Below, piece after piece: positions 22,491 through 32,622 of a stretch of DNA of 64,000 bases. Made by a program: the position numbers and the translations under genes. This DNA comes from Paguma larvata (taxonomy: Eukaryota; Chordata; Mammalia; Carnivora; Viverridae). The notes beneath the pieces are model-generated. The model had not been told where the DNA came from. It worked only from the letters and a program-made list of their open reading frames with translations, and ran no database searches. Location of the stretch: contig CM057826.1 in the NCBI GenBank assembly GCA_030068075.1, forward strand, positions 61,787,312 through 61,851,311. Reading direction: 5' to 3'. Numbering within the stretch: the stretch's first letter is position 1; every line of letters starts with the position of its first letter.

Positions 22491-24169
22491 ACTTTGTCTG
22501 TAACCATTAGGCAAAGGGCTCCCTCTCTCCTCTGTAGTAGCTCTGCTGGCCCAGTGAGGGCGTGGAGCTACCAGCAGCCATCTTGCCACTTCCTGGGGGA
22601 AACTTACTTGGTAGCAGAGCTCACACAGGAAAGCCAAGCTGAGCAAAGGTATCCTGGTTTGTGCCCTGGTGATATTTCTTTCTTCAGAGGGCAAGGCTGC
22701 CTCACATGCCACAGCCACCCAACTTGTTATCAGCCCTAAGCTCCAACACAAATGGGTGTTGAGAATGATGGTATGAATGCTCTGACTTGAGCATTAACCA
22801 CTGGGGTCAGAGTCAGACAGAACCGGGTGTGGAGCTCTGCATTCCTGTATGCTTGATTTTGGGCAGGCCACATCTTCTATGAGATTCAGTTACATCCTCC
22901 TTGAAACTGAGTCAACACTTGAAGGTAATTTAGGAGACCCCATACTATTTCCGGTGTTAGAAAGTACTATTCCCACTTTCTTTTTTTTTTTTGTCTTTAT
23001 TTTTTTTATTTAAATAATTTATTCTCAAATTGGTTTCCGTATAACACCCAATGTTCATCCCAACAAGTGCCCTCTTTAATGCCCGTCACCCACCCTCCCT
23101 CACCCTCACCCTCAGCTTGTTCTTAGTCTTTGAGAGCCTATTCCTACTTTCTACCTTGTAAACTCCTACTTAGCCTTCAAAACCCCACTCACTGCCACCT
23201 CCAAGCAGTCTTATTCCTTCCACTATGCCTCCACAGAGATAATACATACTAGTGTTGACTGTATAACAGGCATTGTTGCATTTATGCTGCACAATAATCC
23301 TAAAAATAGGGACTACAATATCCCTGTTTTGCAAATGAGACATCAGAAACTCAAAGAGTTTAATTAATTTACCCAAGATCATACCCTCTGCTCTGGTCTT
23401 CCAACTATCCATTTGCTTCATTTTGCTCTCCTGCTGCCAACAAGACTCTGAACTCCTGGACCCTGTTTATCCCTGCATCCCTGTCCACTCACCAGGGAGC
23501 TTTTAAGCCAGACCAAAGCATCCATTCATATGCTGACCACCAAACTCACAAGTACTACTTCCTATTCATCCCGCCTTCCTTGCCCCAACGTGCTTGCTGC
23601 CCCCCACCCCCCACCTTAGGCCCTGGCATTTGCTGAGTATCTGCAGGATAGATGAGGAAGACTACAGTCTGATGTCCCCAAGGGCCCCCTGGGTATGCAA
23701 GGAAGAAAGCTGGTATAGGGAGACTTCAGTTAATGGGGATCCTGTTCCCCTCTGGAGGGCCAGCATCTCTCTGCAGATTTGGAAATATCTGCTAGACACA
23801 TAATTAGGTGATCAAAACAAAGGCAGAACCTATTTTAAATGAGAGAGTTGAAGGTATCTATTCATATTTGTTTTTGTCTGTGTTTTTTAAAAATGGAAAG
23901 AACCATGGGAATCTAATGCAGGGTTTTATTTGTGGTGAGGGGCTGAGAACAGAGTGGATTATGATAGGTGTGGGAGTCAGACTTTTCATTCTATACTGTC
24001 TTGTATTGTTTTGATTTCTGAACCCTAAGAAAGTATGATCTATTTAAAACAAATAACAAAAATAAAGCAAACGACAAAAGGGGAAAGTCCTACTCCTCTA
24101 CGGCTGACTGTTGCCATGCAAAGGTGCCAGCCCTGGGTTGAGGGAGTTTGCAATTATTCAGAAGAAACC
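22491..24169. other. Intergenic DNA with one short L1 and otherwise little structure
   Basis: Contains an L1 3' fragment at 22982-23137 (separate entry) and a minus-strand MIR-like piece at about 23240-23400. Positions 23780-24080 are AT-rich and show no repeat that I recognise. No gene seen. Confidence 0.5.
22982..23137 (-). mobile_element. Short carnivore L1 3' end (5'-truncated)
   Basis: Starts with a T-rich run on plus (the A tail on minus), then ctcaaattggtttccgtata, acacccaatgttcatcccaa and caagtgccctctttaatgcc, typical of young carnivore L1 3' ends. It is flanked by a 15-bp target-site duplication, ctattcccactttct at 22967-22981 and ctattcctactttct at 23138-23152, with one mismatch. 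Confidence 0.85.
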
Positions 24170-24181
24170 AGGATACGGGAG

Positions 24182-24425
24182 GTTTTTTTTGTTTTGTTTT
24201 GTTTTTTTTAATTTTTTTTTTAATGTTTATTTATTTTTGAGAGACATAGAGACAGAGTATGAGCAGGAGAAGGGCAGAGAGAGAGGGAGACACAGAATCC
24301 GAAGTAGGCTCCAGGCTCTGAGCCATCAGCACAGAGCCCGACACGGGGCTCGAACTCACGAACCGTGAGATCATGACCTGAGCCGAAGTCGGCCGCTTAA
24401 CCAACTGAGCCACCCAGGTGCCCCT
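24182..24425 (-). mobile_element. Feline-type tRNA-Lys SINE (SINEC)
   Basis: Reverse orientation: T-rich start, taatgtttatttatttttga, a GA-rich block, gggctcgaactcacgaaccg (B box) and ttaaccaactgagccaccca (A box). An exact 12-bp target-site duplication, aggatacgggag, sits at 24170-24181 and 24426-24437. Confidence 0.95.
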
Positions 24426-24437
24426 AGGATACGGGAG

Positions 24438-25442
24438 TTTAATCTGAAATAGCCCCATTTTTAAATGTTGATAATTACTGTATTTCATCATTACTCAGCA
24501 TATTTTTTCATATATTAACATCATTAAAGTTTTGGAGTTCATCTTAAAATTGTTGGCATGTCCCTTAATGGTACATAAAATGGAGGCGTACTTTGCAATA
24601 AGTCTCATAGCAGAGCTGATGAAATACTACAGTAATGGTAATATAAATAAATGTTTTAAAACGGCTGTGGCCAAAGAGAACATAGCTGAAGGCCAGAGAG
24701 GCTCAGGGGCTTCTGGGCCTGGGCCCCCTCAGCCATCCAGCTCCCTGCTGCTTTGTCCCCATGGCACACAATGTGGCTGAGTCCTCAGCTACCATGGGTC
24801 CTCACTGGGGGAGGGGCTGTCAGACGCTATCACCAGGGCACCGCACTGGGGCTGGCAAAAGTAGACGCTAATAGATGTATACTGAGGGGATGCAAGATTG
24901 GCAGAGGAAATGATCTAGCAAACGAACTGGAGTTGAAGGTTGCCTCTCGATCCCCCTGGACTTGGCCTCAGTCCCTGGACCCAGCAGATTGCACCTCAGA
25001 GTCCTGGCTGGTGAGCCATGCAGCATGCTTCCAGGCAGCCACATGGAGACATGTGAGACACATTCTTGAACTTGGCACATGGCCCCACATAGGCAATATT
25101 GGTCTGATGCCCTTCTATCCTCTAGATGGAATAAAAGAGGCCTTTGAGGTGGAGAGGGTATGGAAATGTTTTTTACCGGCATCTCTTGCTTTTTATTTGC
25201 TCATGACATCTCAGTTTTCTTTTGGGACACTGCCTATCCCCAACTTCCCATCAGGAGGGGCTGACCCCATCCTCCCAGCTCTCGAGATGGCCCCGTGACC
25301 CAGGCCTGGCCAATAAGCGTAAGCCCTGGGATTTATCCCAGAACTAGTCACCACTGGGAGGTTTGGGCCCCCTCTTTCTGCCAGTGTTCCTGAGCCGGCA
25401 GGATGTGGGCCTGGAGCCGTGAGGAGCCATCTTTCCTTCTCT
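24438..25442. other. Intergenic DNA, no gene
   Basis: Mostly sequence I cannot assign. Positions 25290-25320 carry a gtgacccaggcctggccaat phrase similar to the tandem units at 22.3 kb. The stretch includes 24592-24617, the 26-bp sequence found again at 26067-26092. Confidence 0.5.
24592..24617. repeat. 26-bp sequence exactly repeated at 26067-26092
   Basis: Begins tttgcaataagtctcatagc and ends agagct. It lies in single-copy-looking DNA and is identical at every position to 26067-26092, 1475 bases downstream in the same orientation. Confidence 0.95.
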
Positions 25443-25855
25443 CTTTTTTTTCTTTTTGGTTTCAAATTTTTATTTAAATTCTAGCTAGTTACCATATAGT
25501 GTAATATTGGTTTCGGGAGTAGAATTCAGTGATTCATCACTTACATACAATACCCAGTGCTCATCATAACAAATGCCCTCCTTAGTACCCATCATCCAGC
25601 CGCCACCCACCTCCTTCCACCAACCCTCAGTTTGTTCTCTATAGTTAAGAATCTCTTACGGTGTGTTTCCCTCTCTCTCTTTTTTTTCCTTCCCATATGT
25701 TCATCTGTTTTGTATCTTAAATTCCACATATGAGTGAAATCACATGGTATTTGTCTTTCTCCGACTTGTTTCACTTAGCATAATGCACTCTAGCTCATCC
25801 ACATCATTGCAAATGGCAAGAGTTCATTCTTTTTGATGGCTGAGTAGTATTCAGA
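25443..25855 (-). mobile_element. L1 LINE 3' end
   Basis: The reverse-strand L1 3' region runs from a T-rich tail through ttctagctagttaccatata, atacccagtgctcatcataa and aaccctcagtttgttctcta to tagcataatgcactctagct and gatggctgagtagtattcag. It ends abruptly in an (AGATAT)n microsatellite at 25854. Confidence 0.9.
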
Positions 25856-25942
25856 TATAGATATAGATACAGATACAGAGATAGAGATAGAGATAGAGAG
25901 ATATATAGAGATAGAGATAGATAGAGATATATATAGATAATA
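25854..25942. repeat. (AGATAT)n / (GATA)n microsatellite
   Basis: About 88 bases of agatat, gatac, agag and atatag units directly abutting the truncated end of the L1 at 25443-25855. Confidence 0.9.
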
Positions 25943-26040
25943 GCCCCCCTGTCAGGGGCCATTGTTAGCTCCACAAAGGCAGACTGCCTGAGAGTGAAGC
26001 CAACTCAGAGGAATTTGAGACTTAGAGATGGAAAGACAGA

Positions 26041-26110
26041 TATGTGTGTGTGTATATATATATATATTTGCAATAAGTCTCATAGCAGAGCTATATATAT
26101 ATAGAGAGAG
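26041..26110. repeat. (TG)n(TA)n microsatellite split by a 26-bp insert
   Basis: A tatgtgtgtgtgtatata run up to 26066 is followed by a 26-bp non-repetitive insert (26067-26092) and then atatatatatagagagag. The TA run continues on both sides of the insert. Confidence 0.9.
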
Positions 26111-26285
26111 ATTGAGACCCATCTTGATGAAATCCTTTGAGCTCCTGCATCCATCCATTCCTGAAGTCAATTCCATGTTCCCAATTATGTGATTAAGTAA
26201 ATTCCTTTCATTACTTGAATTATTTTGAGTTGAAGTTTTATCAACTTATAAATATCCTCAAATAACTACTTATAAAGTATGCAAT

Positions 26286-26375
26286 AGCTACCATTTATGG
26301 AGTCTTTATCAATTAGCCTAGCAACAGCTAGGGACTTTTTTATATCCCTGTCTTACAGATGAGTGAACTCACAGG
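26286..26375 (-). repeat. MIR SINE relic
   Basis: Reverse-strand MIR phrases: ctaccatttatggagtcttt and ccctgtcttacagatgagtg. It directly precedes the upstream LTR of the ERV-L relic. Confidence 0.5.
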
Positions 26376-26774
26376 TGCTGGTGTAGATGCTCTGATAGGA
26401 ATAAAGACCCTATTACCCCAGCTGCCATCAGACAGAAGTGTAGCCATCCGACAGTCCTCAGCTATCAGTACTGTCAGAGACTGCTTCAGCAGAAGAAGAC
26501 CACTCATCCAAGGTCACAGCCTGTTCCCGGGACTGCCAGGGCCTTTTCCCCCAACTCAGAATAGCTCTAAAAGATAACACGACCTTCAGGACTAACTGCA
26601 GGGCCAGCTGAGGCTTCAAACGGCACTATGGGGCAACTTGCTTCTCTCCCTGCTCAATCCTGTTTCTGTCTCTTCCCCTCCGCAGGTGTCGATCCTAAGA
26701 ATAATTCTTAATAAATACCCCCACACGCTGAATTCTGTCACCGAGTCTGCTTTCTGAGAAGCCAACCTGTTACA
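26376..26774 (+). mobile_element. Upstream LTR of an ERV-L-type relic
   Basis: The 3' part pairs with 31100-31309 through aactcagaa(t/c)agc, ctgcagggcca, ctcaatcctgt versus cctaatcctgt, tgtctc/tgtccc..cccctcc and cttaataaa(t/c). It ends ...cctgttaca at 26774. A primer-binding-site-like tggtaccaaaagtggg follows at 26781, as expected just inside an LTR. The 5' edge is approximate. Confidence 0.6.
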
Positions 26775-28689
26775 TACAGTTGGTACCAAAAGTGGGTCAG
26801 GAAAGCAGACACCAGGATGGGAGTTTGGAGCAGAATCACCTGCCACCCAGCTGGTTGAGTGATGAACTCGGATGGGAGACTGGTGACAGGGAATCCATTA
26901 ATTGGAGTGATGTATTTAAGAAATATGAAGGAAATAGTAACTACAAGGACAACCTAATTGGGTAGCTATTGTTAAACCTCATTGATCCTGAAAACGAGAA
27001 CAAAGAGCTGAGTATGATTAGTCAGCAATTAAAAGCTAAATGTGAAAGCCAGAGGCCCTTCTGTTGGTGTTTAGAGAGGTGGTCATCTCCCACTACAGAA
27101 GGCCAGAAAACGTGAAAACTTGTCCCAGGCTCAACTCCAGTCAAGACATGTCTGCTCTGCCAAGGTCAAAGCCCTGGTTAGAAAAGACTGGAACTCTGAC
27201 ACACAGTGTGGGGACATCTGGGTGGGGACACTGCAAAAGACCAACTGGAATGAGCACTGGAATGCTCTGAGTCTGCAGAAGCTTGCCACACCCTGCTGGG
27301 GGCTAGCACTCCCTCCTCACCTAAGACTGCAGAGGCCTCTCCCTGCCAAGATATGTCCACACTTGGGATCTGCTCTGCTTCTGTGGATGTCATTGGGCCA
27401 ATAACTAGGGTTAAGTCACATATAAACTAGCTGTGGGGACACTGGGCCCATTGTGGAAAGATGGTGGCTTACCCCAAAGGGGCTGCAGCACCTGGTCAAC
27501 ATGGGTCTGGACTAGGACAGAAGGTGAGTGATCAACAGGGCCAGAGCCCAAAGCTGGATGAAGGGAGCGTTTATCAGTATGGGAGCAGCCTCCCAGGACA
27601 TAGGATTAAACACCCTCACAAGTACTCCAAGAGATGGCACAAAGTCACTACTGTGGTGGCCCCCAGAAGCATGGGGAAAGCAGTGGCCCACGTGAAGTGA
27701 GAAGTGCCACAGCAGATGTTGGAAGAAGGCACTGAAAGGTCAGAGAAGTGGGCACGGCAGAGGGGATGTCCTACACTATGTAAGGCCAGAACTCCCTACA
27801 GAGGCCCGTGTGCAAACAGACCCAGAGGACATACCATTTGCAAGGTGGTCAGGAGTGCACTGGTGAGTGGGCCCAGCCTCCCTTGGAAGTTCAAGGATGG
27901 CTCTTCTCTGGAGGCTGGGGCTGACAGCAGGAGATACCATTGCAAACCAGGCTTACTCACAGCAGTGGGGGTGATAGGGGTCTGAAAACACAGAAGCCAC
28001 CTGAAGGCAGGAAGATGCAATTCTGTGATGAGTGGTAAGGTGGAGGGACAGCCAGGAGAGCCTGACTTGCAGAGGGTCATGGAGTTGCTAGAACATAGCA
28101 TCCCTAAGAGCAACACAGATGGGCAGCCAACCAGGATACTACTCTATCTGCATAATGAAAAAAAAAATCTAGGATGGGCTGTCAGGAGACTGAAGATGAT
28201 CACCCCAATAAGAAGTAACAATCTCTTCCCCAGTTTCATACCTGAGCAGGTTTTTAGACCTGGAATCCACCGGTTGAGGGAAAGCCCGTGTCCCCAGGAG
28301 AAAGGACCCTATAATAATACACAGCAATTATTTCCTCAGTCCTTCCCCCGAGTTACTCAGGTAACTGAATACTGAGGAAAGGGAAATACTCAAGCATTTC
28401 TAGGACAGCTGGAAACAGAATTAAAGATCACTTTGCTACATGAAACCTCCAACCATCATCATGGTCCCTGCTAAGGGGGCCAGGTGATAAATGGAGTTCT
28501 AGCCCAGGCCCCGGTCATAGTGGACCCACTGCATCCCACCCAGTGGTCTCCAAACGTATAACTGAAATAGACATACTTAGTAATTGGCACAACCTCCCTT
28601 ATCCTGTGAGGTAAGAGAGGTTACGATGGGGAAGAACAAGTAGAAGCCTCTGAAACTGCTCCTCCTGGCTAAGACAGTAAATCAAAAAC

Positions 28690-29150
28690 AGCATTACACC
28701 CTGGGAGGATGGCAAACATTACTGTCATTCTTAAAGATCTAAGGGATGCAGGGGTAGTAATTCTTATCATAGCTCCATTTAATTCACCAGTCTGGCCCCC
28801 ACGGAAGCCAGGTGAATCCTAAAGAATGACCGCAGACTACCAGAAATACAACACATGGCACTCCCAACTGCACCGCCTTCCCAGGTGTGTATCACTGCTA
28901 GAGCAGACCAATTGAACTCGGGTACATATTATGAAGTCATTAATTTGCTAACTGTGTTCTCTTCCATCCCAATCAAGAAAGAAAATCAGGAATAGCACAC
29001 ATTCACAAAGAACAGACAACACACATTCAACATTTTCACCAGGGCTCTGTCATGGTAGTCCAAGGAGATCACAACCATTTGGATGTACTGCAGAACATCA
29101 CACAAATCGGTTACACTGACGACATCGTGCTGATTGAGCTGATAAACAAG
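28690..29150 (+). pseudogene. Reverse transcriptase fragment of the ERV-L relic
   Basis: Around 28775-28845 the plus strand reads a phrase like the conserved N-terminal RT segment (FNSPVWPPRKP, then a stop, then a MTADYQ-like stretch). About 90 codons later come the catalytic Y-T-D-D at 29112-29123 and IVLI. Stop codons and at least one frame change lie between them. It is a dead relic. Confidence 0.7.
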
Positions 29151-30299
29151 AGGCACCTAGCTTACTGGAGGCCAGAGGGTGAGAGAGAAAACTGATGAAG
29201 ATCCAGGGGCCAACCATGTCAGTAAAATTTCTAGGAATCCTGCGGTCTAGTAAATACTTGGACTCAACCCCAAAGTAAAGTAAACCCCAAATTATTTCAT
29301 CTCTCACCTCCCATCATAAAGAAGAAAGCACAGCACCTGATAGATGGGTTTGGAAGCAAAATATTTCATGTCTGGGAGTACTGTGACATGAGGGGCTACC
29401 AAAGCCCAGAGCAAGGAAGAACTCTGCAGAAGGTTCAGGCTGCTGGCTTCATCAGCCCTCTTGCTGACTCAGCAGACTGTATGGTGTTAGACATATAGGA
29501 CAGTGTTAGGAAGGAATGCCTTGTGAGGTGTGGAAAACTCCTAGGGGAGAACCACAATGGAGACCCTGGGAATTCTGGAGCAAGTGCATATCATTTGTAG
29601 CAAAGAACTATATATTTTGAAAAACAGGTTGTGGCATGCTCCTGGCTCTGGTAGACACAGAGCGCCCAATTATGAGACGCCCAGTGTTCTTGTACCCAGA
29701 ACTGCCCATCATGAGCCAGATCGGTCAGACCCACAAAGTCAGAAGGTGGGTACATCCTGAGTTGAACATGATCAGGGCTTGAGTTTACCAGCAAGCTACA
29801 CAGCACGTAAAAGACCCCTGTCATCCACCACTGTTGTACTGGCACCCTCAGCCCACACAAATGGCCCCACCAGGGATCCTGTGCCACCAGCTAAAGAGGA
29901 GGACAAAATCTTAGATTTGTTTGGGTCAATATGTAACAGATAACTACTTCAGACCCCTCCACTCTGGAAAGACCAGGAGTAGAGATATGTTCCAGACATA
30001 GATTGGCCTTGCTTGCCCACAGGCTGTCTGTCCAAGGGTGTACAAAGTGTTGGATCCACAAGCATTTGATCCATATAACATCACGTCAAACCAAATAACC
30101 CATCTTACAGCAATAACCCACAAGGTAGGGGAGCGGGCTGCCATCGCATACCCCATTACCCAAAAGCTGCTGGCCAGATGGGGCAGCGTAACAGCCTGTT
30201 AAGGCAGAGCTGAAAAGCCAACTCAGAAACAATACTTCATGAGGTTTGGGCACCATCCTCCAAGATGCAGGATCACTTTAAATCAAGTACCTTTTATAT

Positions 30300-30720
30300 G
30301 GCACCGTGTCCCATACAGTGGGATACATGGGTCTAAGAAACAAGGGGAGGAAGCTTAAGGGGCCCAGCTTACCTTCCCTCCCAGTGACCCATGTAGAGAG
30401 TTTGTGCTCTCCATCCCTCAATTATGGATTCTGCGGGCTCCTTGCTCCCAAAGGGAGAGTACTTTTGCCAATGGACACAGGTAAAGTCCCTTCAACTATG
30501 GGCTACAGCTGCCTCCCCCTTGGCACTTCAGGTTCCTAGTGTCAGGGAACCAGCAAGCAAGAAGGGTTGCCATCCTGGCCAGAGCAATTGACTCTGGTCA
30601 TCAGGAGGAAGTTACACTGAGGACAGGGAAGAATATGATAATAGGTAGGTGATCCCCTTGGGTGCCTCTTGGTGCTCCCTTGCCCATTTTGATGGTAAAT
30701 TGACAAGTGCAGCCATCCTG
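30300..30720 (+). pseudogene. Integrase C-terminal/dUTPase-like relic of the ERV-L element
   Basis: The plus-strand frame covering about 30500-30600 reads an SGNQQARRVAILARAID-type phrase resembling the dUTPase domain that ERV-L elements carry after integrase. It is preceded by a proline/serine-rich linker-like stretch from about 30330. In-frame stops interrupt it at several points. The assignment rests on pattern memory of the family and not on a search. Confidence 0.55.
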
Positions 30721-30849
30721 GCCTGAAAAGGGCATGATAACCAGAGTCTCAGTCCCCACAGAGATGTCCCCTGAGAGTGACAGGGATCTCTGATGGCTAG
30801 CGGAGGAGGAAGTTGAATGTTGGTTGCGGCCCCAATAACACAAAAGCCT

Positions 30850-31309
30850 CAGCAGGAAGGACGAGGAATGCTATTATTGATCCACCAGCTGTCTTTTTCA
30901 TTTCTAGAGGAGCCTCTCCCAGAAGAGACCAAAGGAGTGGACTGTGGTGGGCTCTGTGAGCACCACTCAGGTCTCCCTGTAGGAGTAAAGGAGCTATTCC
31001 CTTAGCTTCTGTGGGTATTGCTGGCAGATGGTTGACAGCCCCTCACACTCCATTCCCAGAGTGGCCTACGTACAATGACAGATCAACATGGAGTGCAAAG
31101 GCCCAGCCCTTTTGCCTCAACTCAGAACAGCCCTGAAGGACCATCAACTCCCTGCAGGGCCAACCGAGCTTCCATAAAGACAGCATCATAGGTCCGCTTC
31201 CTCCTTTGCCTAATCCTGTGTCTGTCCCCTCCATTCCAAAGATACTCAAGAGCATTCCTTAATAAACTCCCTCCATATTGTATCACAGAGACCAGCCCAA
31301 GATTATACA
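30850..31309 (+). mobile_element. Downstream LTR of the ERV-L-type relic
   Basis: Pairs with the upstream LTR in its 3' half and carries cttaataaactccctcc, the polyadenylation-signal region of the LTR. It ends at about gattataca (31309), parallel to cctgttaca in the upstream copy. The 5' half is poorly alignable by eye, so the start is approximate. Confidence 0.55.
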
Positions 31310-32539
31310 CTGCACTTGAGTAGCAAAGACAACCCAAAACCCCATTGCTGTCCTCATCCAAAGCCCATCTATGCTCCTTCCTCTAGAGCTTCTCTGGTCG
31401 CTTTATCGAAAGGTCCCAAAAGTCAGCACCCAGAAGGGGAGACACAGAGCAAGCCTCTTGATGGGATTACCAGCACTTGTCCAATTACCTAAGCTGCTCC
31501 ACAGTGACTGGTGGCATTGCTGAGTCCCCATTCCTGGGATGAGGGAGGGTAGATGTTCAGCCTCAGTTTCCCCAACTCCAAAATGGAACCAATAAAGATG
31601 CACCTGTGCATTTTGTGCAGCTTCAAGTTTTGTACCGTTTGCAAGGCTCCTGGCATGCAGACACCTCTCTGTGAATGTGGCCATTATTATTCAGGAGCAG
31701 TGGAGCTAATTAGCCTCGAGGCTGATGCAACAGGAATTCACAGCCGGCAACTGGCCTGTGAGGGGAGGATGAGGCTAGAACATCTCATTTTGACAAATGG
31801 CTTTTGTTTACCCACGACTGGCAAACAAACGCTCCACGACGTGCGGCTAATCACCTAAAAATAACAGCACATATGTTCCCTCTAAGGAGTGTTCCTTGCT
31901 AACAAGCACAGCGGCCATGGAGTGCTGGGGGAGAGCAGGCTCTGCACTCCTTTCTCTGCCCCCCGCAGCCCCGAGAGAGCCTGAAGGCTCTGGACGTGCA
32001 GCTTAGATCCCCCACATCCAGCCTGCCACCCAGCCCCATCATCCCACACAAGCCCACCCTCTCTTCTGTGGCCCTGGCTCTGGCCCCCCGCTGCTGTCCT
32101 GGTCAGGCCTCCCCAGTTCTTGCCAAGACTGGCACCCCAGTGTCCTCACTGCCCTCCCAGCCCCACACTGTACCCCTCTGCCCTGCCCCCGATCTAACAC
32201 ATAGATCTGGCACAGCACCCCCCTGCTTAGAGCCCTCCATGGCTTCTGGTCCTCGAGGCTGAGCCAATCTCATTTTCCACACCAACTTGACCTAGCCATC
32301 AGCACCCAACCCCTCCTCACACACTGAGTGCACCCCAAAGCCTCAGGCCTTTGCAGATGCCTGAATCAGGGCTGCTTCCATCTACACAGCACTTTAGTAC
32401 TCTCAGCAGGCACACAGCTTTCGATGACATCTGTACTAGTGAAAAACGAGGGTCTTCTCCGAGAAGCCCAGGCCCATATGTCCAACCATGTACTGGACAT
32501 CTCCTCCTGGTTGCAGAGTAGGTATCTTAACAATGTGTC
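31310..32539. other. Intergenic DNA including a candidate regulatory block
   Basis: No gene seen. Positions 31600-31880 are free of recognisable repeats and dense in homeodomain, forkhead and MEF2-like motifs (separate entry). The remainder is C-rich unique sequence. Confidence 0.5.
31600..31880. promoter_or_regulatory. Candidate conserved non-coding element
   Basis: The motifs seen are ctaattag (31706-31713, homeodomain type), tgtttac (31805-31811) and gcaaacaaac (31821-31830, forkhead type), and ctaaaaataa (31855-31864, MEF2 type). The block contains no repeat I recognise and has balanced base composition unlike the flanks. Regulatory activity is inference. Confidence 0.35.
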
Positions 32540-32622
32540 CAAACACACACACACACACACACGCACGCACACACACGCACATGCACACACATGCACACAC
32601 ACGCACACGCACACAGGCATAC
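32540..32622. repeat. (CA)n microsatellite with GCAC/ATGC variants
   Basis: Long CA run with interspersed gcacgcac and catgcaca units, about 80 bases. Confidence 0.95.

Larger units (their letters stand above)
26376..31309 (+). mobile_element. Decayed class III (ERV-L-like) endogenous retrovirus, no env
   Basis: Two diverged LTRs about 4.5 kb apart enclose, in order, a primer-binding-site-like sequence (26781), an unassignable gag/protease region, reverse transcriptase traces (28690-29150, with a Y-T-D-D active-site motif at 29112-29123) and integrase-tail/dUTPase-type traces (about 30300-30720). The second LTR follows without an envelope region. This order, and the dUTPase after integrase, is the pattern of ERV-L elements. 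The frames are broken throughout by stops and shifts, so no functional protein is possible. LTR divergence indicates an old insertion. Confidence 0.7.

Noticed and set aside
22985..23160. Possible processed pseudogene because of the long T run and target duplication
   Set aside because: The body matches the 3' end of carnivore L1, not any mRNA.
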